From JBCDCU01 sp039180865 (lineage in GTDB: Bacteria > Pseudomonadota > Alphaproteobacteria > Rhizobiales > JACESI01): a DNA stretch of 18,647 nt. Made by a program: the position numbers and the translations under genes. Location: contig JBCDCZ010000059.1 of NCBI GenBank assembly GCA_039180865.1, positions 1 to 18,647 of the forward strand, read 5' to 3'. The notes beneath the pieces are model-generated. The model did not search any database, was not told the origin of the DNA, and saw nothing but the letters and a program-made list of their open reading frames with translations. This document shows, piece by piece, positions 1 through 6,865 of this stretch (positions within the stretch are counted from its first letter, which is position 1; each line of letters opens with the position of its first letter).

Positions 1-89
1 CGGCGGTCCATGCCGGCGTTTGCCAGTTCTGCGATGGCAGATGACAAACGGGGGCCATTCGCAACCCCACCTGTCTTCTTCCTAAGCAT
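1..89 (-). CDS. fdhA: Formate dehydrogenase catalytic (alpha) subunit, N-terminal fragment
   Basis: Only the first 29 codons are in the window; the gene runs off the left edge. The visible peptide begins MLRKKTGGVANGP and ends in NAGMDR plus the start of a further Arg codon, which resembles the leader of Tat-exported molybdenum formate dehydrogenase alpha subunits, where a twin-arginine motif follows at this point. A strong ribosome-binding site (AGGAGG on the minus strand, 95-100) lies 5 bases before the ATG. The two genes upstream on the same strand, a Tat-signal miniprotein and a TorD-like chaperone, are the usual companions of this enzyme, and they carry most of the weight of the call. 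The enzyme oxidises formate to CO2 and passes electrons to partner subunits, which should lie left of the window. The catalytic domain is not visible, so another Mo/W oxidoreductase cannot be excluded. Confidence 0.6.
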   Translation of the reverse strand, partial: MLRKKTGGVANGPRLSSAIAELANAGMDR

Positions 90-176
90 ACTATCCTCCT
101 AGATGACCCCCTCTCAGGGCCGATTTAAAATTGGTCCGCGCGCAAAGGCGTCAAACCGGGTAAACGTGTGTCGCGC

Positions 177-368
177 TTAAAAGCGTGAGAGCTCGTAAAC
201 CTTCTTCACATGGTCGCTTTCGCGATATCCGGACGTTGATGCTTCCAGATCCTCGGCAGCGTTTGCAGACGTGCCCGTAACGGCGGCTGCGCCACCGACG
301 AGCGTGCCAACGCTTGCCATTTTCAGGAAGGTCCGGCGATCCGTCGCCTTTTCCTTTTCGTGTGCCAT
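177..368 (-). CDS. Formate dehydrogenase region Tat-signal small protein
   Basis: A 63-residue protein that starts at the ATG preceded by AGGAGG (minus strand, 7-base spacing). A longer in-frame reading is possible but has no comparable ribosome-binding site. Residues 9-33 form a twin-arginine signal: T-D-R-R-T-F-L-K at 9-16, then a hydrophobic stretch to about residue 31 and an ANA/A-type cleavage site near 36. The mature part is only about 27 residues, acidic then basic, ending KKVYELSRF. Such 'formate dehydrogenase region TAT target' proteins are known only as conserved neighbours of formate dehydrogenase genes; their role is unproven, although an export or assembly function is plausible. 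It lies between the TorD-like chaperone gene and the alpha-subunit gene, all on the minus strand, and is very probably cotranscribed with them. Confidence 0.8.
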   Translation of the reverse strand: MAHEKEKATDRRTFLKMASVGTLVGGAAAVTGTSANAAEDLEASTSGYRESDHVKKVYELSRF

Positions 369-443
369 AAGCACCCTCCTCATGATGCCGTTTGCTACCC
401 GCACAACTTGGTACCTGACGCATCGGGCGTCTGTGCGGCCTAA

Positions 444-470
444 CGATGGGAACGGCATTTCACCCCATCG
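444..470. repeat. Inverted repeat in the chaperone-miniprotein gap
   Basis: A perfect 7-base inverted repeat, CGATGGG and CCCATCG, separated by 13 bases. It lies in the 161-base gap between the TorD-like gene and the Tat miniprotein gene. The potential hairpin has no T-run, so it is not a typical terminator. It may act as an RNA-stability or processing element within the operon, or have no function. Confidence 0.3.
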
Positions 471-529
471 AAACTCTGTCCGGACGACATCCACGTCCGA
501 AAACAACAACAAGCAACCGAAAGGCTGCC

Positions 530-1162
530 CTAATCCCCCGCAGCCGATTGCTGCTCGCCGGCCATCTCAATAGCCGCCTTTTCAATTTCCATGAACAGGA
601 CGCCAATCTCGCCAACCGGCTTATAAAACTTGGCACTTTCCGCCGCGCTCAGATCGCGGAAGAAATAGGAAGCCCAGTTTCCTACATGATTGTCGAAAAA
701 AGCTTTTTGCTCCTGATGGCTGAGCGGCGCTCCGAAATCGCCTTCGATCAGTCCTGCCATCATCTCCATCAATGAACCGATATTGTCTTCCGGCTCCTTG
801 ACATTGTCAGCGCGCTCGATGCCGAGATCGCGCATAGCGTTGCGCAACTTCGCGAGCGGCTTCTCATTCAGGAAACCCGTCAGATAATAAGATCCGTAAG
901 GAACGAGTTCGCCACGGCCAACGCCGATAAAGAGATCGAGAAATTCCCGGCGAACGGCCTCTTCTCCAAACTTGTCGGCTTGCCCGGCGAGTTTCTGAAA
1001 GGCACGTCCAAGCTCGCTGTCATCGCCTTGGAGATTCCGGATAACACCCAGCACATCAGCCGTCGGCTCACGGGCAAGTAAACTGCCCAAAAGCCGATAA
1101 AGCTGTGCTCTTAATAAATCTTCGTCTGCTACAGACGATGACGCCGGTGACGCCGATGGCAT
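530..1162 (-). CDS. TorD/DmsD-family molecular chaperone for formate dehydrogenase
   Basis: A 210-residue cytoplasmic, helix-rich protein of the TorD family, close to the usual family length. These chaperones bind the Tat leader of a molybdoenzyme and hold it until the cofactor is inserted. Visible family features are the YRLLGSLLAREP segment near residue 22, the PYGSYYLTGFL segment near residues 88-98, and the EPEDNIGSLMEMM stretch near 123-135, which matches the family's E-P-x-D-H-x-x-x-x-L-E-x-M motif with Asn in place of His. The ATG has GGAGGGG upstream at about 9 bases. It is the first gene of the leftward operon, ahead of the Tat miniprotein and the formate dehydrogenase alpha gene, so formate dehydrogenase is the likely client. 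The family assignment is strong; client specificity is inferred from position. Confidence 0.85.
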   Translation of the reverse strand: MPSASPASSSVADEDLLRAQLYRLLGSLLAREPTADVLGVIRNLQGDDSELGRAFQKLAGQADKFGEEAVRREFLDLFIGVGRGELVPYGSYYLTGFLNEKPLAKLRNAMRDLGIERADNVKEPEDNIGSLMEMMAGLIEGDFGAPLSHQEQKAFFDNHVGNWASYFFRDLSAAESAKFYKPVGEIGVLFMEIEKAAIEMAGEQQSAAGD

Positions 1163-1262
1163 TAACGTAGTCTCCCCTCCGATTAATTGTGATCATACAC
1201 GCATTGATCCATGGGGCTTTACGTAAAATACCGTATAAATGAAAAATTTTGTAGTTATATCA

Positions 1263-1289
1263 AAAACTTGACATATTTTGTCAGGTTTT
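1263..1289. promoter_or_regulatory. Candidate operator: 27-base imperfect palindrome
   Basis: The core TGACA-TATTT-TGTCA (1269-1283) is a perfect 5-base inverted repeat. It extends outward as AAAAC and GTTTT with a single T/G mismatch at 1268/1284, giving arms of about 13 bases centred on 1276. The left arm contains TTGACA, identical to a sigma-70 -35 hexamer, but no good -10 box follows at 16-18 bases. The symmetry and the position in a divergent gap suggest binding by a dimeric regulator, which cannot be named from sequence. Confidence 0.5.
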
Positions 1290-1304
1290 ACGCCGTGTCG
1301 GAAA

Positions 1305-1320
1305 AGGAGGAACCATGTAG
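1305..1320 (+). other. Strong Shine-Dalgarno followed by a start-stop (ATG-TAG)
   Basis: AGGAGG at 1305-1310 is followed 4 bases later by ATG (1315-1317) and at once by TAG (1318-1320). The same frame then stays open for 36 codons and ends in TGA at 1429-1431, overlapping the ltaE start at 1424. This could be a regulatory minimal ORF, or a coupled leader peptide inactivated at codon 2. The hexamer CCTCCT at 1396-1401 is complementary to the AGGAGG and could pair with it in the transcript. Confidence 0.4.
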
Positions 1321-1423
1321 ACAATTGGCTACGAATATTTATCTGTCTTCGCTTGTCAGGCCGCTTTCAAAATGCTGATCACGCTGATAATTCAACCTCC
1401 TATGCTGAACTGGATATCAACAA

Positions 1424-2497
1424 ATGTATGACGTCCGCACCATCGCGCCTTCGACAACAGGGACGAACTCCAGCGTCATCGATTTGCGCAGCGACACGGT
1501 TACGCGGCCAAGTGACGCAATGCGTGAGGCGATGGCGTCCGCCGAGGTTGGTGACGACGTTTACGGAGACGATCCAACCGTCCATCGCCTTGAAGACACC
1601 GCCGCTCAAATGCTGGGAAAAGAAGCCGGCCTGTTAGTTCCGTCAGGAACCCAAAGCAATCTCATCGCGCTCTTGACCCATTGCGGACGTGGAGAAGAGT
1701 ACATCAGCGGTCAGACTTACCACATCGCCTATTATGAAGCCGGAGGAGCTGCTGTCCTTGGCGGCATCTCCCCCTGGCATCTTCCGGTCGGACCACGCCA
1801 TGAAGTAACCGCCGAAGCGGTGGAGCATGCGATCAAAGCCGATGATATTCACCACCCTGTCACTCGTCTCGTTTGTCTTGAAAACACGGCCTACGGCCAC
1901 GTTCAGGATCAACACGTGGTCGAAAGGATAGCTGCTGTCGCCCGCGAAAAAGGGCTTAGCCTCCACCTCGACGGGGCTCGCCTGATGAATGCGTCGGTTA
2001 AAAGCGGGAACAAAGCCGCGGATCTTGCCGCCCCGTTTGATACAGTTTCGCTCTGCCTTTCCAAAGGGCTTGGCGCGCCGGTTGGGTCCATCTTGTGCGG
2101 TTCGCATGCCTTCATCAATCGCGCGCGGCGCAATCGAAAAATGGTTGGTGGCGGGATGCGGCAGGCTGGCGTTCTGGCCGCGGCGGGTCTTTATGCACTT
2201 GAAAACAACATTGAACGATTGGCCGAGGATCATCGCCGGGCATCGGAACTTGCCGCGATATTCGGAGCCTACGAAGAAATGGGTGTGGATGAGAGCAGGC
2301 TGGAAACAAACATGCTTTTTCTCACCCCTCGACCGGAGATCGTTGCTGATCTGAAAAGCCATTTTCAGCAGTCGGGAATCATATTGAGTGGCAAAGCACC
2401 GACCATGCGTCTTGTTACGCATCTCGACATTGACGATCTCTCGCTCGAAAAGATTGCATCCGTCCTTGCCGCCTACTTTGATCGAGCACAAAGGTGA
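1424..2497 (+). CDS. ltaE: Low-specificity L-threonine aldolase (PLP-dependent)
   Basis: A 357-residue cytoplasmic fold-type I PLP enzyme that cleaves L-threonine or L-allo-threonine to glycine and acetaldehyde. It has IDLRSDTVTRP at 19-29, GTQSN at 75-79, His100 and EAGGAAVLGG in the substrate region, DGAR with Asp183 (pyridine nitrogen contact), SLCLSKGLGAPVGS with the PLP lysine at 214, a GGGMRQAG loop, and RLVTHLD near the C-terminus. The LENTHNG segment of the E. coli enzyme reads LENTAYG here, with Ala156 replacing an active-site histidine, so substrate preference may differ. The ATG at 1424 has only a weak ribosome-binding site and adds about 17 residues before the conserved start; no better start is visible. 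The strong upstream Shine-Dalgarno belongs to a start-stop element. It lies 99 bases before a solute-binding protein gene on the same strand. Confidence 0.9.
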   Translation: MYDVRTIAPSTTGTNSSVIDLRSDTVTRPSDAMREAMASAEVGDDVYGDDPTVHRLEDTAAQMLGKEAGLLVPSGTQSNLIALLTHCGRGEEYISGQTYHIAYYEAGGAAVLGGISPWHLPVGPRHEVTAEAVEHAIKADDIHHPVTRLVCLENTAYGHVQDQHVVERIAAVAREKGLSLHLDGARLMNASVKSGNKAADLAAPFDTVSLCLSKGLGAPVGSILCGSHAFINRARRNRKMVGGGMRQAGVLAAAGLYALENNIERLAEDHRRASELAAIFGAYEEMGVDESRLETNMLFLTPRPEIVADLKSHFQQSGIILSGKAPTMRLVTHLDIDDLSLEKIASVLAAYFDRAQR

Positions 2498-2596
2498 GCA
2501 AGGCAGGGTATGATAAAATGACTGTCTCTGGTCGCTTTCAGCCGTGCGTCGTGATTGGCTGCAGCCATCTGAGTAAAGCCGAATCGAGGGGATGCC

Positions 2597-4261
2597 GTGG
2601 TGGGTCCGTTTGACCGCAATCGGTTGAAATCATTTCGTAATCCAGATCGAGAAACCGAGCGTTTCGCTTTTGGGGACGTGAACTGTTCGCGCCGCGAGGC
2701 GATTGCGATCGCAAGCATATTCGGAGCGAGCGCAGCCGCAGCCTGGGCTGCTGCCGGTCTCGTGCGCCCCGCATTCGCAGAAGAAGGCGAAACACCCAAA
2801 GAGGGCGGCATTCTGCGCGTGTCCATGAATGTCCGCGAGCTACCGGATCCGAGAACCTACGACTGGCCGGAAATGGGAAACCTCGCCCGCCAGTTCCTGG
2901 ACACTCTTATTCGCTACAATCGGGATTTTACGTTTTCCGGTCGGCTTCTCGAAGGCTGGGAAGTGAATGATGATGCGACCCGCTACATTCTAAAGTGTCG
3001 CAAAGATGCTCTTTGGAACAATGGCGATCCCTTTACGGTCGACGATGTCATATTCAACTTCGAGCGCTGGTGCGATCGGTCAGTGGCAGGGAACTCGATG
3101 GCGTCAAGGCTGTCCGCGCTGGTCGATGAGGAAACCGGAAAAATTGCCGATAATGCGCTTGAAAGGATCGACGATCACACCCTCGCACTCAATCTCGTGA
3201 GACCGGACATCACACTTATCCCAAGCCTCAGCGATTATCCGGCGCTTGTGGTCCACCGTGATTTCGAACGGCTCCACAACAGCGACCATGTTTCCCATCC
3301 GATTGGAACAGGCGCATTCGAACTGGTTTCCCACACTGTTGACGGCAAAGCTGTCTTCAAGCGGCGTGAAGAAGGCTGGTGGGGTGGTCGGGCCTTGCTC
3401 GATGGAATCGAATTCATCGATCCGGGAACAAATCCGGCAAATGAGGTTTTTCTGTTCGATGAAGGCCTGATCGACATGAACTATCAGACCGCCGGTGACT
3501 TCGTGACGGTTTTGAACGGTCTCGGTCTGGAAAAGTCTTCGATAGAGACGGCTGCGACACTCGTTTGCCGCACAAACATCCGGGTGGAGCCCTACAATGA
3601 TCCAAGGCTTCGGCGGGCCTTGCAGCGTGCCGTCGACAACAATGTCCTACTGCAACTCGGTATTGCTGGTCTTGGTCAGGTCGCCGAAAACCATCATGTG
3701 GCGCCGATCCATCCGGAATACGCCAAGATACCGGAAGTCGGGCGGGACCTGCAATTGTCGCACGCGCTGATGAACGCCGCTTCTATGGCTGACTACCAAC
3801 ACGAATTGATCTCGATTGATGGCGGCTGGCAAAAAAACACAGCTGACATCATTGCGGGCAAGTTGCGTGAAGCAGGCATCAAAGTCTCCCGGAAGGCTCT
3901 TCCAGGCAGTGAATTCTGGGCAAACTGGCGGTCTTTTCCGTTCTCCGTGACGGAGTGGAACATGCGGCCACTTGGCGTTCAGGTGCTCGCCCTTGCTTAC
4001 CGTTCCAACGAGACATGGAATGAGACCGGATTTTCCAATCCGGAGTTTGATGCAAAGCTCACGCGTGCGCTCGGCATTACCGAGGCAGACGAGCGACGTG
4101 AGTTGATGGTCGATATTCAGACAATCCTTCGCGATTCGGCCGTGATCATCCAACCATTCTGGCGCTTCTTGTTCTGCCATTATAAGAGCACCGTGAAGAA
4201 CCGCGCAATGCATCCGTCTTTCGAAATTCATCTTGAAGATGTTTGGCTCGGCGAAGCCTGA
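2597..4261 (+). CDS. ABC transporter solute-binding protein, family 5 (peptide/nickel/opine type)
   Basis: A 554-residue periplasmic binding protein of the DppA/OppA family, of typical length. The N-terminus carries a Tat-type signal: S-R-R-E-A-I-A at 31-37, a hydrophobic Ala-rich stretch at 36-55, and an AFA/EE cleavage site after residue 61. Next come EGGILRVSMNVRELPDPRTYDW, the lobe I segment LDTLIRYN, LLEGWEVNDDATRY, and WNNGDPFTVDDVIFNFERW near 133-151, which is the family signature, then HPIGTGAFEL and the RLRRALQRAVD segment of lobe II. The start is GTG at 2597, or GTG at 2600, with GAGGGG at 2586-2591. No permease or ATPase genes are in the window, so it is an orphan or serves a distant transporter. 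The ligand is probably a di- or oligopeptide or modified amino acid. The nearby threonine aldolase and amidohydrolases suggest a nitrogenous nutrient. Confidence 0.88.
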   Translation: MVGPFDRNRLKSFRNPDRETERFAFGDVNCSRREAIAIASIFGASAAAAWAAAGLVRPAFAEEGETPKEGGILRVSMNVRELPDPRTYDWPEMGNLARQFLDTLIRYNRDFTFSGRLLEGWEVNDDATRYILKCRKDALWNNGDPFTVDDVIFNFERWCDRSVAGNSMASRLSALVDEETGKIADNALERIDDHTLALNLVRPDITLIPSLSDYPALVVHRDFERLHNSDHVSHPIGTGAFELVSHTVDGKAVFKRREEGWWGGRALLDGIEFIDPGTNPANEVFLFDEGLIDMNYQTAGDFVTVLNGLGLEKSSIETAATLVCRTNIRVEPYNDPRLRRALQRAVDNNVLLQLGIAGLGQVAENHHVAPIHPEYAKIPEVGRDLQLSHALMNAASMADYQHELISIDGGWQKNTADIIAGKLREAGIKVSRKALPGSEFWANWRSFPFSVTEWNMRPLGVQVLALAYRSNETWNETGFSNPEFDAKLTRALGITEADERRELMVDIQTILRDSAVIIQPFWRFLFCHYKSTVKNRAMHPSFEIHLEDVWLGEA

Positions 4262-4399
4262 TTTCTCTTTCTGATTATCTTGGTTTTTTGACTTGCGACC
4301 TGTAGCGCGGGTGTGACAGCGTGCGATCGCGCGTCGCCTGAATGTTTCTAAATTGCAAGACGATAGTGCGATCATTGACGAGCAGACCACGAGGGCGCC

Positions 4400-5590
4400 A
4401 TGACACGGCTTGCAGAAGACAAACTCCCTTTCACGCGAGCCGAATATCAAATGCGCCTCGACAAGGTTCGTCAGGCGATGGCTGAGCGCGGCATTGATCT
4501 CCTGATTGCCTGCGACCCGTCAAACATGGCGTGGCTTTCAGGGTATGACGGCTGGTCGTTTTATGTACCTCAGGCAATCCTTGTCGAAGAGACTGGTGAA
4601 CCCGTCTTCTGGGGGCGCCTGATGGATGCGGCCGGTGCCCGCCACACAGTCTACATGGATAGCGACAATATCACGGCCTATACCGACGACTATGTGATGT
4701 CGGAGGAGCGCCACGCATACGATCATTTGTCAGCACTCATTGAGGAGCGCGGCCATGCGAAAAAACGCATCGGTGTTGAAATGGACAATTATTATTTCTC
4801 AGCCCGCGCTTATACCATTTTGCAGGCCCGCCTTCCGAACGCTGAATTTGTTGATGCTACGAACCTTGTGAACTGGCAGCGCCTTATTAAATCCGATGCC
4901 GAAATCGCGTTTATGAAGCGGGCCGGCACGATCGTTGAGAACATGCATAACCGTATTCGTGAAACGGTCCGCCCGGGTATCCGCAAATGCGACCTCATCG
5001 CGGAAATCTATGATGCATCGCTGCGCGGGACCGAGGAGTTTGGCGGCGATTATCCCGCGATCGTGCCAATGGTGCCATCCGGTCCGGAAGCAAGTGCTGC
5101 GCATCTGACCTGGAACGACAAGCCAATGGCGGTAGGAGAGGGTACCTTCTTCGAGATCGCCGGATGTTACCGCCGCTATCATTGTCCGCTGTGCCGGACG
5201 GTTTATCTTGGAAAGCCGCCGCAGAAATTCATGGATGTCGAGGCCGCTGTTCTTGACGGTATCGCCGCGGGTCTTGAGGCGGCGAAACCCGGAAATCTCG
5301 CCCAGGATCTGGTCATTGCCTTTTCTGAAGCTTTGGCTAAGCACGGTCTTAAAAAGGATGGGCGGTCGGGCTATCCGATCGGACTATCCTACCCGCCGGA
5401 TTGGGGTGAGCGCACCGTATCGATCCGGACCGGTGATTTAACAGAACTCAAACCGAACATGACGTTCCACTTCATGACCGCCTTCTGGATGGAGGATTCA
5501 GGCTATGAGGTAACGGAAAGTATCCGCATTACTGAGACCGGGGCGGAGCTGTTGGCAAATGTGCCGCGGCCAATGCTTGTCATCGACTAA
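4400..5590 (+). CDS. doeA: Ectoine hydrolase-like M24 (creatinase-fold) hydrolase
   Basis: A 396-residue cytoplasmic protein with an N-terminal creatinase domain (about 12-160) and a C-terminal pita-bread domain (about 165-390). It strongly resembles ectoine hydrolase DoeA/EutD: DPSNMAWLSGYDGWSFYV at 39-56, GVEMDNYYFSA at 125-135, AAHLTWND at 233-240, GTFFEIAGCYRRYHCPL at 248-264, and GYPIGLSYPPDWGER at 324-338. The metal ligands of true M24 peptidases are gone: the usual Asp pair lies in EIAG and HCPLCRT, and the His of GHGIG is replaced in GYPIG. Creatinase and DoeA work without metals, and His235 is the likely catalytic counterpart. DoeA opens the ectoine ring to N-acetyl-diaminobutyrate. 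The start has GAGGGC 5 bases upstream. The ArgE-like gene begins 13 bases after the stop. DoeB and DoeD are not in the window, so the substrate could be another cyclic amidine or amide. Confidence 0.8.
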   Translation: MTRLAEDKLPFTRAEYQMRLDKVRQAMAERGIDLLIACDPSNMAWLSGYDGWSFYVPQAILVEETGEPVFWGRLMDAAGARHTVYMDSDNITAYTDDYVMSEERHAYDHLSALIEERGHAKKRIGVEMDNYYFSARAYTILQARLPNAEFVDATNLVNWQRLIKSDAEIAFMKRAGTIVENMHNRIRETVRPGIRKCDLIAEIYDASLRGTEEFGGDYPAIVPMVPSGPEASAAHLTWNDKPMAVGEGTFFEIAGCYRRYHCPLCRTVYLGKPPQKFMDVEAAVLDGIAAGLEAAKPGNLAQDLVIAFSEALAKHGLKKDGRSGYPIGLSYPPDWGERTVSIRTGDLTELKPNMTFHFMTAFWMEDSGYEVTESIRITETGAELLANVPRPMLVID

Positions 5591-5603
5591 GGATGGTCAC
5601 GTA

Positions 5604-6767
5604 ATGCAGGACCGGCTTGCCCGCACAATTGAAATTCTTCAACGGCTTGTCGCCTTCCCAACACTCTCAGGTGAGAGCAATCTTGATTTTATCGATTATG
5701 TGATGGCCGTCCTGAATGAAGACGGGATTGCGGCTGAACTTTCGCACGACGAAACCGGAAAACGCGCTAACCTCTTCGCAACGATCGGTCCTGAGATTGA
5801 CGGGGGCATCGTTCTCAACGGCCATAGCGATGTCGTGCCGGTGGAAGGACAGGCCTGGTCATCTGATCCGTTCCGACTGAGACGGGACGGCGGTCGTCTT
5901 TACGGGCGCGGTGCGGTCGATATGAAGGGTTTCCTTGCCCTTTGTTTGGCTGGTCTTCCCGAATTGAAGGCAATGCCGCTTAGTAAACCGATCCATTTTT
6001 CGATCTGCTACGACGAGGAAAATGGCGGGTTTGGAGCTCCAGTCCTCGTTCGCCAGATATCGGAGAGCACGGTTTGTCCTGAAATCGCAATCGTCGGTGA
6101 GCCGACTTCGATGCGCCTCATTGCAGCCCACAAGGGAAGCATCGAACTGGAGACCAAGATCAAAGGGAAGGCGGGGCACGCATCCGACCCACGCCTTGGC
6201 GCTAGCGCGATCCATTCGTCAGCACGCTTCATCGCAAGGCTTGATGATCTCAATGCGGTTCTGCGCGAGCGCGCACCAGAGGAAAGCCCGTTCGATCCGC
6301 CTTACTCGACGATCAATGTCGGGCTTTTGAACGGTGGCAGTGCACGAAACATCATCGCGGCGGAAACAACATTCGAATGGGAGGTGCGCCTTGCCACACC
6401 GGACGACGGGCCATTCGTACTAAGTGATATGGAGAGGTTTGTCTCTGAAACGTTGCTGCCGGATCTTCAGACCAGTGCGCCAGAAGCGTCGATAAAAACG
6501 GAGGAATTGGTGACGGTTCCGCCGCTGGAATATGTTCCGGGATCGCCAGCGATCAATCTTGTGCGCGATCTGACCGGCCTCAATCGAGACGACGCGGCCT
6601 CTTTCGGGACGGACGCCGGGCATTTCACAAAAGGCGGAATGTCGACCGTGGTGTTCGGTCCAGGCGATATCAGTGAGGCGCACAAGCCTGATGAATTCAT
6701 TGCCGAAGACGCGCTGCTTGACGGTCTGGCATTTGTTGAGCGCCTCGGTAAAAAGCTGAGTGTATAA
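5604..6767 (+). CDS. argE: M20-family amino-acid deacylase, acetylornithine deacetylase-like
   Basis: A 387-residue zinc deacylase of the ArgE/DapE family, at its usual length. Metal and catalytic residues are visible: His74 and Asp76 in LNGHSDVVPVEG, Asp106 in GRGAVDMKG, the catalytic Glu138 and metal-binding Glu139 in YDEENGGFGAP, Glu166 in VGEPTS, and His360 in SEAHKPDEF. The lid (dimerisation) domain includes GKAGHASDP at 189-196. ArgE removes the acetyl group from N2-acetylornithine. The ATG at 5604 has AAGGAT about 10 bases upstream; a longer in-frame reading lacks support. It directly follows the doeA-like gene, so the pair probably acts in sequence. N2-acetyl-2,4-diaminobutyrate, a product of ectoine hydrolysis, is a one-carbon-shorter homologue of acetylornithine and would be a sensible substrate. 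That assignment is inference; the family is secure. Confidence 0.85.
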   Translation: MQDRLARTIEILQRLVAFPTLSGESNLDFIDYVMAVLNEDGIAAELSHDETGKRANLFATIGPEIDGGIVLNGHSDVVPVEGQAWSSDPFRLRRDGGRLYGRGAVDMKGFLALCLAGLPELKAMPLSKPIHFSICYDEENGGFGAPVLVRQISESTVCPEIAIVGEPTSMRLIAAHKGSIELETKIKGKAGHASDPRLGASAIHSSARFIARLDDLNAVLRERAPEESPFDPPYSTINVGLLNGGSARNIIAAETTFEWEVRLATPDDGPFVLSDMERFVSETLLPDLQTSAPEASIKTEELVTVPPLEYVPGSPAINLVRDLTGLNRDDAASFGTDAGHFTKGGMSTVVFGPGDISEAHKPDEFIAEDALLDGLAFVERLGKKLSV

Positions 6768-6865
6768 ACGCGGTTACGCGACGCAGCCCTCGGGCGCATC
6801 GAACCCCTTGCAATTTTGTCGTCCATGCAGTGTGATGCGCGCACATTGTTCAAGGGAGGATTTTC

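Larger units (their letters stand above)
1163..1423. promoter_or_regulatory. Divergent AT-rich control region, formate dehydrogenase operon / ltaE
   Basis: A 261-base gap between diverging genes, clearly more AT-rich than its surroundings from about 1225 to 1290. It must hold the leftward promoter of the chaperone-led operon and probably the rightward ltaE promoter. On the minus strand, TTGATA (about 1256-1251) followed by an AT-rich TTTATA-like segment is a possible but weak sigma-70 promoter. Other structures are a 10-base palindrome TTTACGTAAA at 1218-1227 and the larger palindrome and leader elements listed separately. No convincing FNR or sigma-54 site was found. Confidence 0.5.

Noticed and set aside
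1372..1431. Short Ile/Thr-containing frame before ltaE as a threonine/isoleucine attenuator leader
   Set aside because: Too few consecutive Thr or Ile codons, no ribosome-binding site for the ATG at 1372, and no terminator/antiterminator pair.
1643..2491. 282-codon open frame on the minus strand within ltaE
   Set aside because: Shadow of the ltaE coding sequence; the translation has no recognisable motif and ltaE is certain.
3647..4450. 267-codon minus-strand frame over the end of the solute-binding protein gene
   Set aside because: It overlaps two well-supported genes and its translation resembles no family.
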